DNA of 64,000 nt, taken from positions 186,001 through 250,000 of the forward strand of contig CAMFKI010000003.1 in assembly GCA_945957365.1 (NCBI GenBank), given 5' to 3'. Position 1 is the stretch's first letter; each line of letters starts with the position of its first letter. The DNA comes from an uncultured Alphaproteobacteria bacterium (GTDB lineage Bacteria; Pseudomonadota; Alphaproteobacteria; Rhizobiales; Aestuariivirgaceae). Below, piece after piece: positions 1 to 7,652 of the stretch. Below the pieces are notes generated by a model that was not told the DNA's origin, did no database searches, and saw nothing but the letters and a program-made list of their open reading frames with translations. Both the position numbers and the translations under genes were made by a program.

Positions 1-799
1 AGGACAGGGCAGTCTCGGTGGTCGACAGCGGCCACACGTGGAGGTCATGGACATCGGCGACACCGGGAAGTCCGGCGAGATCGCGCTTCACCGCCGGGAG
101 GTCGACCGAGGCCGGAACGCCCGCCACGGCGAGCGTGAGCGACTGGCGCAGGATGCCCCAGGTGGCCAGCACGATCACCAGGTTGACGGCGAGGCTCACC
201 ACGGGGTCAACCCACTGCCAGCCCGTCCACAGGATCACCAGCCCCGCCACGACGACGCCTGCCGAAACCCCGGCATCTGCCATCATGTGCAGGAAGGCGG
301 CGTGAACGTTGAGATCGCCCTTGCGCCCGGACGCGAAAAGCAGGGCCGTGGCGCCGTTGATGACGATGCCCACTGCCGCCACCGCCATGACGATGCCGGC
401 GACCACCGGCTCTGGGTGGATCAGCCGCTGCACCGCCTCCCAGGAGATGGCGCCGACGGCGATGAGCAGCAGCAGGGCATTGAAGAGGGCGGCCAGGATC
501 GAGCTCTGCCCGAGGCCGAAGGTGTAATTCGCCGTGGGCCGGCGGCGCGACAGCACATAGGCGCCCCATGCCATGACGAGACCGAGGCCGTCGCCCAGAT
601 TGTGCCCGGCATCGGCGAGCAGCGCCATCGAGTTGCCGAGGAAGCCGGCGAAGGCCTCCACCACCACGAAGCCCAGGTTCAGCGCGGTGCCGATGGCGAA
701 GGCCGCACCGAACGAGGCCGGCGCGTGGGAATGGCCGGCGTGGGAGTGGGCGTGGCGTCCATGGCCATGATCGTGGTGGTCGTGATGATGCTCGGTCAA
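1..799 (-). CDS. Cation diffusion facilitator (CDF) metal efflux transporter, C-terminus cut off
   Basis: Inner-membrane exporter of divalent metal ions driven by protons. The N-terminus is a His/Asp-rich arm (HHHDHHDHGHG and further HxH pairs, residues about 4-25). A transmembrane helix then carries HNLGD (His66, Asp70) and a later one carries HMMAD; these are the paired HxxxD metal sites of the CDF family. The cytoplasmic C-terminal domain (LHVWPL near residue 255) runs off the left edge of the window. The only usable start is TTG at 799, because an in-frame stop lies just upstream and no ATG occurs before the first conserved helix; GGAAG precedes it. Family assignment is secure. Zn, Co, Ni or another metal cannot be told apart from the sequence. 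Confidence 0.88.
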   Translation of the reverse strand, partial: MTEHHHDHHDHGHGRHAHSHAGHSHAPASFGAAFAIGTALNLGFVVVEAFAGFLGNSMALLADAGHNLGDGLGLVMAWGAYVLSRRRPTANYTFGLGQSSILAALFNALLLLIAVGAISWEAVQRLIHPEPVVAGIVMAVAAVGIVINGATALLFASGRKGDLNVHAAFLHMMADAGVSAGVVVAGLVILWTGWQWVDPVVSLAVNLVIVLATWGILRQSLTLAVAGVPASVDLPAVKRDLAGLPGVADVHDLHVWPLSTTETALS

Positions 800-975
800 G
801 GGCGCGCTTCCGGGGTGTCATTTCTCATCGGCTTCGACGAAGAAAAAATCAACCGCGACGGAGCCTCAGGTCCAATGCCCTCTCCCCCGCGTCGCACTGG
901 CTCGCCCGCCGAGGCCATTGCTGTCCTTAGGTCAGGGTGCTAGCCTCTGCGTCGATGGCGAGCAGGGGTTGTGAA

Positions 976-1626
976 ATGAAATCGATTAAATGCGCGATTT
1001 TGGCAGCGGCTGCACTGGTTTCCGGCAGTCTGATTCACCCTGCGAACGCTGCCGTCGAATACGTCAGGATCTGCAGTCTCTATGGCGCGGGCTGGTTCTA
1101 CTATCCCGGCTCCGACAGCTGCGTGAACCTGTATACCGGGGAGACCCGTAAGGCCACGGAAGACGGGGTCTTCTCGAGCCTGGTGACGAGATCGCCGGGG
1201 TATTGGGTCATGCGGCCAGAACTGGCCTGTCTCGGCCGGGTGCAATGGATCGGGACCTTCAGGCCGGCCGACCTCACGCTGAACACCGTGACAGCAGCCT
1301 ACGAGACGCGCACCGTGCCGTTCACCCTGGGCAAGAAGGAGTTCATCTCGAGCCTCATGATGAGCGGCGGCTTTGGCGATCCGGCCAAGGGCTTCTGCAT
1401 TTCGGTGAAGGATTCCGGTGGCAAGAGCCAGGTTCTGGGCTGCGCCGACATGACCTCGCTCATCGGCAGTCCCGCCACCTGGCAGATTTCGCCCGTGCGG
1501 TCGACGCCGCCGACGACGTTCACCGCGCCGTTCTCCTTCATGGGCAGCAATGCCGACGTGAAGTGGTCAAGCCTTCCCGCGACGGGCAGCATCACCCTGT
1601 CGGCCTGCATTCAGTCGGTGCTCTAG
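976..1626 (+). CDS. Small secreted protein with Porin_2-like N-terminal signature
   Basis: Encodes 216 residues. The N-terminus is a typical Sec signal (MKSIKCAILAAAALVSG, cleavage near HPANA-AV). The first mature segment, VEYVRICSLYGAGWFYYPG followed by SDSC, closely resembles the conserved start of alphaproteobacterial porins (VEYVRVCDAYGAGYFYIPG-type). The rest is not long enough for a 16-strand barrel and shows no porin body that I recognise. Paired cysteines later in the chain (CISV, LGCAD, LSACIQ) suggest disulphides in the periplasm or outer membrane. The ATG at 976 is chosen over an upstream in-frame one because it begins the signal peptide. It is convergent with the ABC transporter genes. 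Function unknown. Confidence 0.72.
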   Translation: MKSIKCAILAAAALVSGSLIHPANAAVEYVRICSLYGAGWFYYPGSDSCVNLYTGETRKATEDGVFSSLVTRSPGYWVMRPELACLGRVQWIGTFRPADLTLNTVTAAYETRTVPFTLGKKEFISSLMMSGGFGDPAKGFCISVKDSGGKSQVLGCADMTSLIGSPATWQISPVRSTPPTTFTAPFSFMGSNADVKWSSLPATGSITLSACIQSVL

Positions 1627-1666
1627 GCCGGAATCGAGAACCCTTCCCCGGCCCGTCCCGGCCGCC

Positions 1667-2497
1667 TCAGCTGGGCGCCACGCCCCTGAGGCGTTCCGAG
1701 CGGCGGCGCAGCAGTTCGAGCGTCACCAGCATGGCGGTCGAGATCAGCACCAGCACGGTGGCCGCGGCGGTGATCGTCGGCGAGATCATCTCGCGGATGC
1801 CGGAGAACATCTGCAGCGGCAGCGTGCGGTCCTCCGGGCTGGCGAGGAACAGCACCACAACCACTTCGTCGAACGAGGTGACGAAGGCGAAGAGCGCGCC
1901 CGAGATCATGCCCGGCAGGATCAGCGGCATCACCACGCGGAAGAACACCGTGTGGGGCGCCGCACCGCAGGAGGCGCCGGCGCGCATCAGCGTCTTGTCG
2001 AAGCTCGACAGTGTCGCGGTCACGGTGATCACCACGAAGGGTGTGGCGAGCGCGGTGTGCGCCAGGATGATGCCGAGCCTCGTTCCCACCAGGTCCATCG
2101 AGGCATAGAACTTGAACATGCCGACGGCGGAGATGATGACGGGCACGATCATCGGCGAGATGAGAATGGCCATGATCGTGGCCTTGGCGGGAAAGTTGGC
2201 ACGCGACAGGCCCAGCGCGGCCAGCGTGCCGAGCGTGGTGGCGAGGATCGTCGTGGCGATGGCCACGAGGAAGCTCATCTTCACCGAACCCGACCAGCGC
2301 GGGTTGAAAAAGAAGTCGTCATACCATTTGAGCGAAAAGCCCGGCATCGGATAGGTGAAGAAGCTCTCCGAATTGAACGACAGCGGCATGACCGAGAGGA
2401 TGGGCGCAATGAGGAACAGCAGCACCAGCGCCACGAAGACGCGCACCGCGTAGTACATGACGGTTTCGCCACGGGTGTAATAGGCAGGAACGGCCAT
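1667..2497 (-). CDS. ABC transporter permease, PotC-like (spermidine/putrescine family)
   Basis: Second inner-membrane permease of a type I ABC importer for polyamine-like substrates. About six hydrophobic helices are visible, with the periplasmic segment FNSESFFTYPMPGFSLKWY after the first helix, as in PotC. The EAA-loop region reads RAGASCGAAPHTVFFRVVMP, the contact site for the ATPase. It starts five bases after the upstream permease stops, so the two are co-transcribed. An alternative start is the Met 13 codons downstream (MYYAVRVF). It is the last gene of this operon: the next gene to the left is convergent, so no ATPase gene follows. Confidence 0.87.
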   Translation of the reverse strand: MAVPAYYTRGETVMYYAVRVFVALVLLFLIAPILSVMPLSFNSESFFTYPMPGFSLKWYDDFFFNPRWSGSVKMSFLVAIATTILATTLGTLAALGLSRANFPAKATIMAILISPMIVPVIISAVGMFKFYASMDLVGTRLGIILAHTALATPFVVITVTATLSSFDKTLMRAGASCGAAPHTVFFRVVMPLILPGMISGALFAFVTSFDEVVVVLFLASPEDRTLPLQMFSGIREMISPTITAAATVLVLISTAMLVTLELLRRRSERLRGVAPS

Positions 2498-2502
2498 GGC
2501 GC

Positions 2503-3792
2503 TTAACCCAGCTTCATGCGGTCGATACCGACCAGCTTGTTGTAGACGTAATAGAGGATGAGCGTGGCGGTGAGCAGGATGACGCCCAGCGCCGAGGCCT
2601 TACCCCAGTTGTTCTCGGAATTGATGGCGCGCTCGATGAAGCCGGAAATCATCTGGTCGGTCGGGCCGCCGACGATGGCCGGCGTGATGTAGTAGCCGAG
2701 GCAGAGGATGAAGGTCAGGAGGCAGCCCGCGGCGACGCCGGGCAAGGTCTGCGGCATGTAGACACGGAGGAAGGAATAGAACGGCGTGCCGCCCAGCGAT
2801 TTCGCGGCGCGCATGTAGGTGGGCGAGATGGTCTTCATCACCGAATAGATCGGCAGCAGCGTGAAGGGCAGCTGGATGTGGGTCATCGCGACGATCGTGG
2901 CAAAGCGCGTCTTGAACAGCTGCGGCTCGCCGTTCAGCACGCCGATCAGGTTGAGGAACCAGGTGATGCCGGTGAAATGCATGAGGTCGGAGAACACCCC
3001 GCCATCGGTCATCAGCACCATCCAGGCGGTGGTGCGCACGAGCAGCGATGTCCAGAACGGCAGCAGCACGAAGATCATCAGGATCGAGGCCGTCTTCTGC
3101 GGCGAAGTGGCCAGCAGATAGGCGACGGGATAGCCCAGCACCAGCGTCAGCAGCGTGACGAACATCGAGATGCCCAGGGTGCGCACCAGGATGCTCTTGT
3201 AGATGGCGCGGTCGGACGGCACCGCCTCGATCGAGCCGTCGGGGCTCTGGCGCAGGTCGAGCATGGAGAGGATGTAGAAGGGGGTGTAGTCCGAGGACGA
3301 GCGCTTGATGGTGGCCCAGGTATCGGGGTCACCCCAGACCTTGTCGATGGCGATCACCGCGTCGCGGTAGGGCGGCTGCTCGATTCCGGCGACCTTGCGG
3401 CCGGTGGCGATCACCTTGGAGCGGATGCCCGACATTTCGTAATTGAGGCGCTTGCCGATGAGCGCCGTCTGCTTGTTCTTCTGGGCTTCCTTCATGTCGG
3501 CGACGAAGGCCGCGAACACCTGTTCCGACGGCAGTTCCTTGCCGTCCCAGCTTTTCAGCGCCACCACCGTCTGCGGCATGTTCTCTGCGACGTCCGGATC
3601 ATAGACGGCGTTGTAGAGCATGAGGAGGATCGGCAGAACGAAGGAGAAGATGATGAAGGCGAAGAGCGGCAGCACCAGCGCCATGGCCTTGAATTTCTCG
3701 CGGCGCTCGGCGCGGGCCAGCGCCGTCTTCAGCGGCGTGCCGTCGGCGGCGCGCATCACGCCGTCAGTGGGAAGTGCCTGGGCCATGGCCAT
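2503..3792 (-). CDS. ABC transporter permease, PotB-like, with a large periplasmic insertion
   Basis: First permease of the polyamine-type importer, 429 residues against about 280-310 for classical PotB. After the first helix (residues about 37-60) comes a soluble stretch of about 130-150 residues (roughly 65-205, including KSWDGKELPSEQ and YTPFYILSMLDL) before the remaining five helices. That segment should lie in the periplasm. The EAA region (MRAAKSLGGTPFYSFLRVYMP) and the C-terminal helices are intact. The start is the first of two close ATGs, with GAAGG upstream. It sits between the binding-protein gene and the PotC-like gene. The insertion may contact the binding protein; this is inference. 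Confidence 0.87.
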   Translation of the reverse strand: MAMAQALPTDGVMRAADGTPLKTALARAERREKFKAMALVLPLFAFIIFSFVLPILLMLYNAVYDPDVAENMPQTVVALKSWDGKELPSEQVFAAFVADMKEAQKNKQTALIGKRLNYEMSGIRSKVIATGRKVAGIEQPPYRDAVIAIDKVWGDPDTWATIKRSSSDYTPFYILSMLDLRQSPDGSIEAVPSDRAIYKSILVRTLGISMFVTLLTLVLGYPVAYLLATSPQKTASILMIFVLLPFWTSLLVRTTAWMVLMTDGGVFSDLMHFTGITWFLNLIGVLNGEPQLFKTRFATIVAMTHIQLPFTLLPIYSVMKTISPTYMRAAKSLGGTPFYSFLRVYMPQTLPGVAAGCLLTFILCLGYYITPAIVGGPTDQMISGFIERAINSENNWGKASALGVILLTATLILYYVYNKLVGIDRMKLG

Positions 3793-3867
3793 GTCGAGCT
3801 GCCTTCGTCCGGATAATCACGAAATCCGGGGAGGAGAATCCCCCTCCCCGGCCTTTGGGTGAACTGC

Positions 3868-4917
3868 TTACTGGGCAAGCCAGGCGTTGAAGCGCTCGCG
3901 CAGCTCGTCGCCCTTGTCACCCCAGAACTGCGGGTCCGGATAGAACACGGTCTTGAGGTTGTCGGGAGCCGACGGCAGGTCCGGCAGGATGGCCGGGTCG
4001 ATCTTGGGAGCCGAGTCCTTGTTGGACGGGCCGTAGGAGATCCACTTGGTCTGATCCGCCATTCGCTGCGGGTCCGACGCGAAGGTGATGAAGCGGTAGG
4101 ACGCATCGAGCTTCGGCGTGCCCTTCGGGATCGCCCACCAGTCCCAGTCCGGAGCCTGGCGGTCCCAGATGATCTTGAAGGGCTTCTTGTCGGTCTTGAT
4201 GGCGTTGTAGAAGCGGCCGTTCCACGACGAGGCGAAGACCACCTGGCCGTCGGCGAGGAGCTGCGGGCCCTGGGCGCCCGATTCCCACCACACGACGTCC
4301 TTCTTGATGGTGTCGAGCTTCTTGAAGGCGCGGTCCACGCCTTCCGGCGTGCCGAGCACCTTGTAGACGTCTTCCGGTGCCACGCCATCGGCCATCAGCG
4401 CCCATTCGAGATTGACGAAGGGGCTCTTCTGCAGGGCGCGCTTGCCCGGATACTTCTTGGTGTCGAACAGCGCCTCGAACAGGTTGGCGGGCGGCTGGGT
4501 CTTCGACGTGTCATAGGCGACGACCGTCGAGTACAGGATGTTCGGCACGGCGCAATCCGTCACGTCGCCGCCGATGAACTTGGACTTGTCGAGACCGAGC
4601 TTCGACCAGTCGATGGTCTCGAAGGTGCCTTCGGCGCAGCCGGCCAGAGCCGTCTGCGTGTCGACGTCGACGACGTCCCAGGTCACGGCCTTGGCTTCGA
4701 CCATAGCGCGGATCTTGGCGATTTCACCGTTGTATTCGGCTTCCGTGATCTTGTTGCCGGCGTCGATGAACGGCTTGAAGAAGGCGTTGCGCTGGCTTTC
4801 CTGGTAGGCGCCGCCCCAGGATGTCACGGTGATGTCGTCGCCCGCATAGGCCTTGGCGCCGCACAGCGCCGAGCCGGCCATCAGGGCCACGCCGAACAAA
4901 GTAGCAAATTTCTTCAT
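3868..4917 (-). CDS. Periplasmic binding protein of polyamine-type ABC transporter (PotD/PotF-like)
   Basis: Captures the substrate for the two permeases encoded just downstream. Residues 1-25 are a Sec signal peptide (MKKFATLFGVALMAGSALCG ending AYA). The mature protein opens with DDITVTSWGGAYQ, the usual beginning of extracellular solute-binding family 1/PotD proteins, and carries YNGEIAKIRAM and the WDVVDVDT hinge segment. The 349-residue length is normal. Putrescine and spermidine are typical ligands of the family, but related proteins bind other amines or small organic acids, so the ligand is open. It is the first gene of the operon, with a roughly 260-bp upstream region free of genes that must hold the promoter. 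Confidence 0.88.
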   Translation of the reverse strand: MKKFATLFGVALMAGSALCGAKAYAGDDITVTSWGGAYQESQRNAFFKPFIDAGNKITEAEYNGEIAKIRAMVEAKAVTWDVVDVDTQTALAGCAEGTFETIDWSKLGLDKSKFIGGDVTDCAVPNILYSTVVAYDTSKTQPPANLFEALFDTKKYPGKRALQKSPFVNLEWALMADGVAPEDVYKVLGTPEGVDRAFKKLDTIKKDVVWWESGAQGPQLLADGQVVFASSWNGRFYNAIKTDKKPFKIIWDRQAPDWDWWAIPKGTPKLDASYRFITFASDPQRMADQTKWISYGPSNKDSAPKIDPAILPDLPSAPDNLKTVFYPDPQFWGDKGDELRERFNAWLAQ

Positions 4918-5178
4918 ATGACAGCTTCCTCCAGTGTACCGGTCAGGCCGGCGTGTTGAAACCCGGGGAGGATGCAGGCTTTCCGACGCGCAAATCTAGG
5001 CCGCGAGTCACAGCTTTGTTTTCCTCCCCATTTTTACGCTTTTTGGGCTCGCCGGCCCTCTCGCAACCCTGTGCGGAAACCCGTGCGGACCTTGTTTTCT
5101 TATAAGCGCTGCACAAGATACTAACGGCTTTTTGACAGCCGTCACTAGAGTTTTTCTACTACCTCAGGGGAAATTGAG

Positions 5179-6006
5179 TCATCCCTCCCACGCCGAAACC
5201 AGCGCCGGGGAGAGGCGGCCGCCGATGCGGATGGGCGCCACCATGGTGGCAAGCCCCGTCAGGTCGTCGGTCTCGACCGCAACGCCCGCCACCGTGGCGG
5301 GGCCTTCGGCGGGGCGCATGCGCTCCACCGGCAGCTTGCGCAGGAAGCGCTGCAGGGGTTCTTCCTTGCCCATGCCGATGACCGAATCATAGTCGCCGCA
5401 CATGCCGGCGTCGCTCATGTAGGCGGTGCCGCCGGTCAGGATCTGGTGGTCGGCGGTGGGCACATGGGTGTGGGTGCCGACGACGAGGCTGGCGCGCCCG
5501 TCGCAGAAATGGCCGAAGGCCATTTTCTCGGAGGTCGCCTCGGCGTGAAAATCGATCAGCACCGCGTCGCAGGCGGCGCCCATGGGGCAGGCCTCGAGCT
5601 CGCGCTCGACCACCGGAAACGGATCGTCCAGCATCGGCTCGATCATCACCCGGCCCATCGCCTGCATCACCAGCACGCGCTTGCCGGTCGCGGTGTCGAT
5701 CAGCGCCGAGCCCCGGCCCGGGCAGCCCTTGGGCCAGTTCACGGGCCTCAGCAGGTTGGGATAACGCTCGATGAAGATCAGTGCCTCGCGCTGGTCGAAG
5801 GAATGGTTGCCGAGCGTCACGGCGTCCGCACCTGCCGCGAGGAAGCCGAGAAAGATCTCCTCGGTGATGCCGAAGCCATGTGCCGCGTTCTCCCCGTTCA
5901 CGACGACGAGGTCCGGGCGGTAGCGCTCCTTCAGCCCCGGCAGCTCGCGCGTGATCGCATCGCGGCCGGAACGGCCGACGACGTCACCAAGGAAGATCAG
6001 GCGCAT
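5179..6006 (-). CDS. ymdB: YmdB-family metallophosphoesterase (TIGR00282)
   Basis: Calcineurin-like phosphoesterase of the YmdB group, which in Bacillus hydrolyses 2',3'-cyclic nucleotides and affects developmental choices. Metal ligands are visible in family order: GDVVGRSGRD at the N-terminus, VVNGENAAHGFG, TLGNHSFDQ and VVGTHTHVPTAD. The DFHAEATSEK motif is characteristic of the group. The 275-residue length is standard. Its start overlaps the end of fau by ten bases on the same strand, so the two are translationally coupled. This fau-ymdB pairing is common in alphaproteobacteria. The target in this organism is unknown. Confidence 0.9.
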   Translation of the reverse strand: MRLIFLGDVVGRSGRDAITRELPGLKERYRPDLVVVNGENAAHGFGITEEIFLGFLAAGADAVTLGNHSFDQREALIFIERYPNLLRPVNWPKGCPGRGSALIDTATGKRVLVMQAMGRVMIEPMLDDPFPVVERELEACPMGAACDAVLIDFHAEATSEKMAFGHFCDGRASLVVGTHTHVPTADHQILTGGTAYMSDAGMCGDYDSVIGMGKEEPLQRFLRKLPVERMRPAEGPATVAGVAVETDDLTGLATMVAPIRIGGRLSPALVSAWEG

Positions 6007-6572
6007 GCGAAGGTCTCCCGCTCGGTCATCACATAGTCGAGCGGTGCGTCATGGAGCCCCACGGGCACCTCCTCCACCATCTGCGCGTGATAGGCGACGC
6101 CGATGGCAACCACCTTCTTCACGGCGCGCAGCTTCTCAAGCGTGCGGTCATAGAAGCCGCCGCCATAGCCCAGCCGAAAGCCCTTGCGGTCGAAGGCGAG
6201 CATCGGCACCAGCAACAGGTCGGGCAGTACTTCAGGCGCGGACTCGACCGGCACCGGAATGTCCCATGCGCCGGGCACCAGTGGCTCGCCGGGCGTCCAC
6301 TGGCGGAACAGCAGCGGCTCCTCCATGCCGATCACGATGGGCAGGCACGTGCACCAGCCGTCGCGCTGCAGGCGGTCCAGCATCGGAATGGTGGTTATCT
6401 CGCTCTTGTAGGGAATGAAACCGGACACGGTTCCGGTTGCGACGCCCAGCCCCTTCGGAAGCCCGCGTTCTGCCATCGTCACGCCGGCTTCGTCCTTCAG
6501 CAGGGCATGCGCCTCCGCCCGGCGCTTCGAGGCGGCGCTGCGCGCCTGGCGCTTCACTTCGGCAATGTCCAT
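5997..6572 (-). CDS. fau: 5-formyltetrahydrofolate cyclo-ligase
   Basis: Converts 5-formyl-THF to 5,10-methenyl-THF with ATP, in the cytoplasm, recycling a folate storage form. The diagnostic GYGGGFYDRTL motif (phosphate binding) and the basic N-terminal helix (VKRQARSAASKRRAEA) are present. The Met at 6572 is chosen because it matches the family N-terminus (MDIAEVKRQAR); an in-frame ATG 14 codons upstream would overlap the 3' flank of the 6S RNA. It lies directly downstream of the predicted 6S RNA, the arrangement known in proteobacteria (zapA - ssrS - fau), so it may be produced by read-through of the RNA gene. Confidence 0.9.
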   Translation of the reverse strand: MDIAEVKRQARSAASKRRAEAHALLKDEAGVTMAERGLPKGLGVATGTVSGFIPYKSEITTIPMLDRLQRDGWCTCLPIVIGMEEPLLFRQWTPGEPLVPGAWDIPVPVESAPEVLPDLLLVPMLAFDRKGFRLGYGGGFYDRTLEKLRAVKKVVAIGVAYHAQMVEEVPVGLHDAPLDYVMTERETFACA

Positions 6573-6624
6573 CGGATCCCCAGCGCAGACAAAGAAAGAG
6601 TGGCGAGCCACCATGGGCCGTGAG

Positions 6625-6765
6625 TGACTAACGATCCCGGGTCCCTACAAGTGTAGGTGGGCGCCGTGTGGGCAAGGCCACGGCCAAGCCTAGGGACAGC
6701 TCCCATTCAGAATCGCATAGGCCCCAGGGAAAAAATGTCAGCTCACGCACCGGGCAGCCCGCCGG
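6625..6765 (-). ncRNA. ssrS: 6S RNA (SsrS), RNA polymerase regulator
   Basis: Placed by synteny and by sequence features, not by a covariance search. The gap between zapA and fau holds 6S RNA in many proteobacteria. Read on the minus strand, it starts just after a -10-like TAAATA with GUCCCCGGCGGGCUGCC and contains GGUGCGUGAGC and CCCUGGGGCCUAUGCG. It ends with a CCCACCUACACUUGUAGG hairpin and GACCCGGGAUC, whose CCGGG can pair with the 5' CCCCGG to close the terminal stem. 6S RNA mimics an open promoter and binds housekeeping RNA polymerase in stationary phase. The ends are estimates, good to about ten bases. Confidence 0.75.
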
Positions 6766-6770
6766 GGACT

Positions 6771-6800
6771 TATTTAGGTGCGATGGACTTGGATGTCCAA
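6771..6800 (-). promoter_or_regulatory. Probable sigma-70 promoter of the 6S RNA
   Basis: On the minus strand, TTGGAC (6800-6795), an 18-base spacer and TAAATA (6776-6771) lie immediately downstream of the zapA stop and immediately upstream of the predicted 6S RNA 5' end. The spacing to the RNA start (about 6 bases) is right. This is motif matching only. Confidence 0.5.
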
Positions 6801-6808
6801 CGCCCTCT

Positions 6809-7165
6809 TCACTTGCCCAGATGCTCGGCCAGCACCTCGAGCCGTTCCGAGGCCACCATCAGCCGCTCGCCGAGCGAGGCCTGCACCTCGAGAACCTCGA
6901 GCTGGGCGGCGTTCTTGGCCTCGCGCAGGCCGTTCACCTGTTCCTCGAGGTTCTGGATCTTCTGGATGGCTTCCGACAGCCGGTCGGCCACCATGAGTCC
7001 GGCCATCACCAGCATGCGGATATCGCCGACGTTGCCGACACTGGATTTCACCCGCTGCACTTCGCTGTCCAGCAGTTCGGCCAGATCCTTGAGATGGTCT
7101 TCCTCGCCCTCCGGACACTGCATGGTGTAGGGGCGGCCATTCACCTGGACGATCACATGCGCCAT
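6809..7165 (-). CDS. zapA: Cell division protein ZapA
   Basis: FtsZ-associated protein that stabilises and bundles Z-ring filaments. It encodes 118 residues. The N-terminal globular part (MAHVIVQVNGRPYTMQC, EEDHLKDLAELLDSEV) matches ZapA. The C-terminal half is a coiled coil (IQKIQNLEEQVNGLREAKN onward) that mediates dimer/tetramer formation. The start at 7165 is the first ATG before the family N-terminus; the frame stays open upstream through the neighbouring gene but in a non-homologous reading. The DUF4164 coiled-coil gene lies four bases upstream on the same strand, so both are one transcript, followed by the 6S RNA promoter. Confidence 0.88.
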   Translation of the reverse strand: MAHVIVQVNGRPYTMQCPEGEEDHLKDLAELLDSEVQRVKSSVGNVGDIRMLVMAGLMVADRLSEAIQKIQNLEEQVNGLREAKNAAQLEVLEVQASLGERLMVASERLEVLAEHLGK

Positions 7166-7169
7166 TCTG

Positions 7170-7454
7170 TCACTCCGGCGTGTTCGAGTGCAGTACTGCA
7201 CGGATGCGTGACATGGCCGCGTCGATCTTGCCGGCGGCGGTCCTCGACGTGTCGACGAGTTCACCGGCCTTGCTGCGCACGAGGTCGAGTTCATGCGCCA
7301 GCCGTGCGCGATCGCGCTTCAGGGATTCGGCCTCGCTTTCGAGATCGACGATGCGCTTTCGGCCTTCGGATTTCACGGCTACCGCCTGCTCGACGCGCCG
7401 AAGTGCGGCCTCGAACCGCAGGAACGCCTCATCCAGTTTGTGAATGTCTGCCAT
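7170..7454 (-). CDS. DUF4164 coiled-coil protein next to zapA
   Basis: A 94-residue protein that is almost entirely amphipathic helix (KLDEAFLRFEAALRRVEQAV, then a long Glu/Lys/Arg/Leu-rich run), matching the small DUF4164 proteins that accompany zapA in Rhizobiales. No catalytic motifs, no signal peptide. ATG 7454 is chosen over the TTG directly before it; AGAGG lies upstream. It is translated just before zapA, with a four-base gap. The constant pairing with zapA suggests a division-related role, possibly a partner of the ZapA coil. That is inference from neighbourhood only. Confidence 0.78.
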   Translation of the reverse strand: MADIHKLDEAFLRFEAALRRVEQAVAVKSEGRKRIVDLESEAESLKRDRARLAHELDLVRSKAGELVDTSRTAAGKIDAAMSRIRAVLHSNTPE

Positions 7455-7579
7455 CAAAGCCTCTGGTAAGATTGCAGAATTTCCCGCGAGTTACCGTTGC
7501 GCAGCATAGGATGATTGGGGGAGTCACGCAACGCCCCCGAAAGTGCTCGCCACACGCCCGGCACAATCCACGGTTCCAA

Positions 7580-7607
7580 TTGACTTGGAAGCCCAAGGCG
7601 CTATCAC
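7580..7607 (+). promoter_or_regulatory. Possible sigma-70 promoter of tkt
   Basis: TTGACT at 7580-7585, a 16-base spacer and TATCAC at 7602-7607, about 45 bases before the tkt start codon. The -35 matches well and the -10 is weak. It lies in the divergent gap between the DUF4164/zapA genes and tkt. Motif match only. Confidence 0.35.
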
Positions 7608-7652
7608 CTGCCCGACCATTTAAGCCCCATTTTCCAAGGGACCCGCCGAGGC

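Noticed and set aside
207..821. 204-codon minus-strand frame over the CDF gene
   Set aside because: Arg/Pro-rich nonsense; the neighbouring frame from TTG 799 gives a clear CDF transporter.
4918..5178. Riboswitch or leader upstream of the polyamine-type binding protein
   Set aside because: Only a short inverted repeat (ACGGCT/AGCCGT, 5124-5142) is visible; no aptamer consensus.
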